Below are positions 14,636 to 16,061 of a stretch of DNA of 16,061 bases, piece after piece. How positions within the stretch are numbered: the stretch's first letter is position 1; every line of letters starts with the position of its first letter. The DNA lies in contig JADYZK010000086.1 in NCBI GenBank assembly GCA_020853175.1, positions 1 through 16,061 on the forward strand. Direction: 5' to 3'. The DNA is from Bacteroidales bacterium (GTDB lineage Bacteria > Bacteroidota > Bacteroidia > Bacteroidales > F082). The position numbers and the translations under genes are program-made. A model generated the notes under the pieces. The model did not search any database and was not told where the DNA came from. It was given only the letters and a program-made list of their open reading frames with translations.

Positions 14636-16061
14636 ATGGAAATTTTCAGAACCTTCGACATTGTCGGTAAAATGCTTGCCGAATACCCCAAAGAGGATGC
14701 CCTCGCTGTGAAACGCAACGGGAAATGGGAAAAATTTTCTACCGCCGAATACCGCCGTTTGGTTGATCTGTTCAGTTATGGACTGATGGCGATGGGCATT
14801 CAAAAAGGCGATAAAATATTTACCATTTCCAATAATCGTCCCGAATGGAACATCATTGACATGGGAATGAGCCAAGTGGGTGCCGTTCACGTGCCCGTTT
14901 ATCCCAACAACAGCGATGAAGAATACCTTCACATTCTCACCCATTCCGATGCCCGTTTTGTGATTGTTTCTTCCCAAGATTTTTATGACAAGATTGATCC
15001 TCTGATAAAAAAATCACCTTTGGTTGAAAAAGTTTTCACCTTCGATCAGGTGAAAGGAGCTGCCAACTGGCAAGAGATCATCAACCTTGGATCCAAAAAC
15101 ATCCAACCCGAAAAACTTAAAACCATCAGTGAGGCCATCCAACCTAATGATCTTGTTTCGATTATTTACACCTCAGGCACCACCGGTCGCTCCAAAGGCG
15201 TGATGCTGAGCCACGACACTTTTATGGCCAATGTGAACGCAACCTTTCATATTTTACCTATTGATCATACCGGACGATTTTTGAGTTTTTTGCCCTTGTG
15301 CCATGTTTTTGAGCGCATGGTCAACTATCTGATTCAACATCAAGGGGTTTCGGTGTATTATGCCGAAAGCACCGAAACCATTGGCGACAACCTGCGCGAG
15401 GTCAATCCCGACGGTTTTGCCTCGGTGCCCCGGGTGATTGAAAAGCTGTTCGACAAGCTTTTGTTGAAAGGCAAGGAGCTGAAAGGTATCAAACGCGGAC
15501 TGTTTTTTTGGGCTGTTGACATTGGGCTGAAATACGAATTAAATGGCGCGAATGGCGCTCTTTATGAAATGAAACGCAAAATTGCCGACAAACTCATTTA
15601 TTCTAAATGGCGCGAAGCCTTGGGCGGAAACCTTAAATTGATCGTATCGGGTGGCGCAGCCTTGCAACCCCGTTTGGCCAGGGTGTTCTGTTGTGCCGGC
15701 ATTAAAATTCAAGAAGGATACGGCCTCACCGAAACTTCGCCCGTTATAGCAGTGAACCATGGCGAATTTCCGCTGTTACGCTTCGGAACTGTTGGCCCGT
15801 TGCTCGACAATGTTCAGGTAAAAATTGCCGAAGATGGTGAAATATTGATGAAAGGCCCCAGCTTGATGATGGGTTATTATAAAGATCCCGAAAAAACCGC
15901 CGAAGTGATTGACAGCGAAGGCTGGTTTCATACTGGCGATATTGGCGAGCTGCAAGACCTCAAAATCCTAAAAATTACCGATCGCAAAAAGGAAATCTTC
16001 AAACTCTCAACCGGTAAATACGTGGCTCCTCAAGTTGTTGAAAACATCTTCAAAGAGTCGC
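14636..16061 (+). CDS. fadD: long-chain fatty acid--CoA ligase, C-terminus beyond the window
   Basis: Partial gene: 475 codons are visible with no stop; Bacteroidota homologues are roughly 590-640 residues. It belongs to the adenylate-forming family and activates free fatty acids to acyl-CoA with ATP, the entry step to beta-oxidation. Signatures in order: P-loop-like YTSGTTGRSKG (178-188), GYGLTETSP (361-369), GWFHTGD (429-435) and DRKKEIFKLSTGKY (449-462). The last is typical of long-chain (LACS) forms, in which KEIFK-x-S-x-GKY precedes the mobile C-terminal domain. The catalytic lysine near the C-terminus lies outside the window. No membrane segment is seen; such enzymes usually associate with the membrane peripherally. 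The start is ATG at 14636, after the DUF4442 gene. Confidence 0.93.
   Translation, partial: MEIFRTFDIVGKMLAEYPKEDALAVKRNGKWEKFSTAEYRRLVDLFSYGLMAMGIQKGDKIFTISNNRPEWNIIDMGMSQVGAVHVPVYPNNSDEEYLHILTHSDARFVIVSSQDFYDKIDPLIKKSPLVEKVFTFDQVKGAANWQEIINLGSKNIQPEKLKTISEAIQPNDLVSIIYTSGTTGRSKGVMLSHDTFMANVNATFHILPIDHTGRFLSFLPLCHVFERMVNYLIQHQGVSVYYAESTETIGDNLREVNPDGFASVPRVIEKLFDKLLLKGKELKGIKRGLFFWAVDIGLKYELNGANGALYEMKRKIADKLIYSKWREALGGNLKLIVSGGAALQPRLARVFCCAGIKIQEGYGLTETSPVIAVNHGEFPLLRFGTVGPLLDNVQVKIAEDGEILMKGPSLMMGYYKDPEKTAEVIDSEGWFHTGDIGELQDLKILKITDRKKEIFKLSTGKYVAPQVVENIFKES

Noticed and set aside
1..16061. Mobile elements, CRISPR arrays, tRNAs, toxin-antitoxin or defence genes
   Set aside because: I looked on both strands and found no transposase, integrase, direct-repeat array, clover-leaf sequence or known defence domain.

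Overview
The window looks like chromosomal DNA of a member of the Bacteroidota. Three things point there. Several gene starts sit behind the phylum-specific promoter form (TTG, about 20 nt, then TAnnTTTG). Shine-Dalgarno sequences are mostly absent and starts are A/T-rich. The gene order acpP-fabF-rnc followed by an IPExxxVDY-type gene is, as I recall, a common Bacteroidota arrangement. The finer lineage cannot be fixed from this sequence. I see no tRNA, rRNA, CRISPR array, insertion sequence, prophage or integration site; codon usage and protein families look native throughout.

Region 1 (1-3472, + strand) is housekeeping. It holds the 3' end of rsmI (16S rRNA 2'-O-methyltransferase), then acyl carrier protein, beta-ketoacyl-ACP synthase II and ribonuclease III, and a small IPExxxVDY-family protein whose name motif is degenerate.

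Region 2 (3485-6202, - strand) is a three-gene signalling operon read from a good promoter at 6202-6172. It encodes a LiaF-like membrane protein with five FGG turns, a LytS-type membrane histidine kinase, and a LytTR response regulator whose start overlaps the kinase stop. This resembles the LiaF/LiaS/LiaR envelope-stress module of Firmicutes, but built on a different kinase/regulator family. A small [2Fe-2S] ferredoxin gene (+) follows at 6322-6642.

Region 3 (6661-16061) is fatty-acid catabolism. A nitronate monooxygenase/FabK-like flavoprotein (-) is divergent from a MarR regulator (+). The MarR gene is followed by fadN (3-hydroxyacyl-CoA dehydrogenase plus enoyl-CoA hydratase), fadA (thiolase) and fadE (acyl-CoA dehydrogenase), in the order and near the protein sizes of the Bacillus subtilis fadNAE operon. 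After a hairpin come a DUF4442 hotdog thioesterase-like gene and a long-chain acyl-CoA synthetase cut by the window end. Together they encode acyl-CoA activation and one full beta-oxidation turn; the electron-transfer flavoprotein is not in view. A 17-bp palindrome with perfect 7-bp arms overlaps the marR promoter and is the best candidate operator.

Most of the window is conventional. The parts that deserve a second look are the LiaF-like/LytS/LytTR triad, the MarR palindrome with its divergent flavoprotein gene, and a few small structural oddities.
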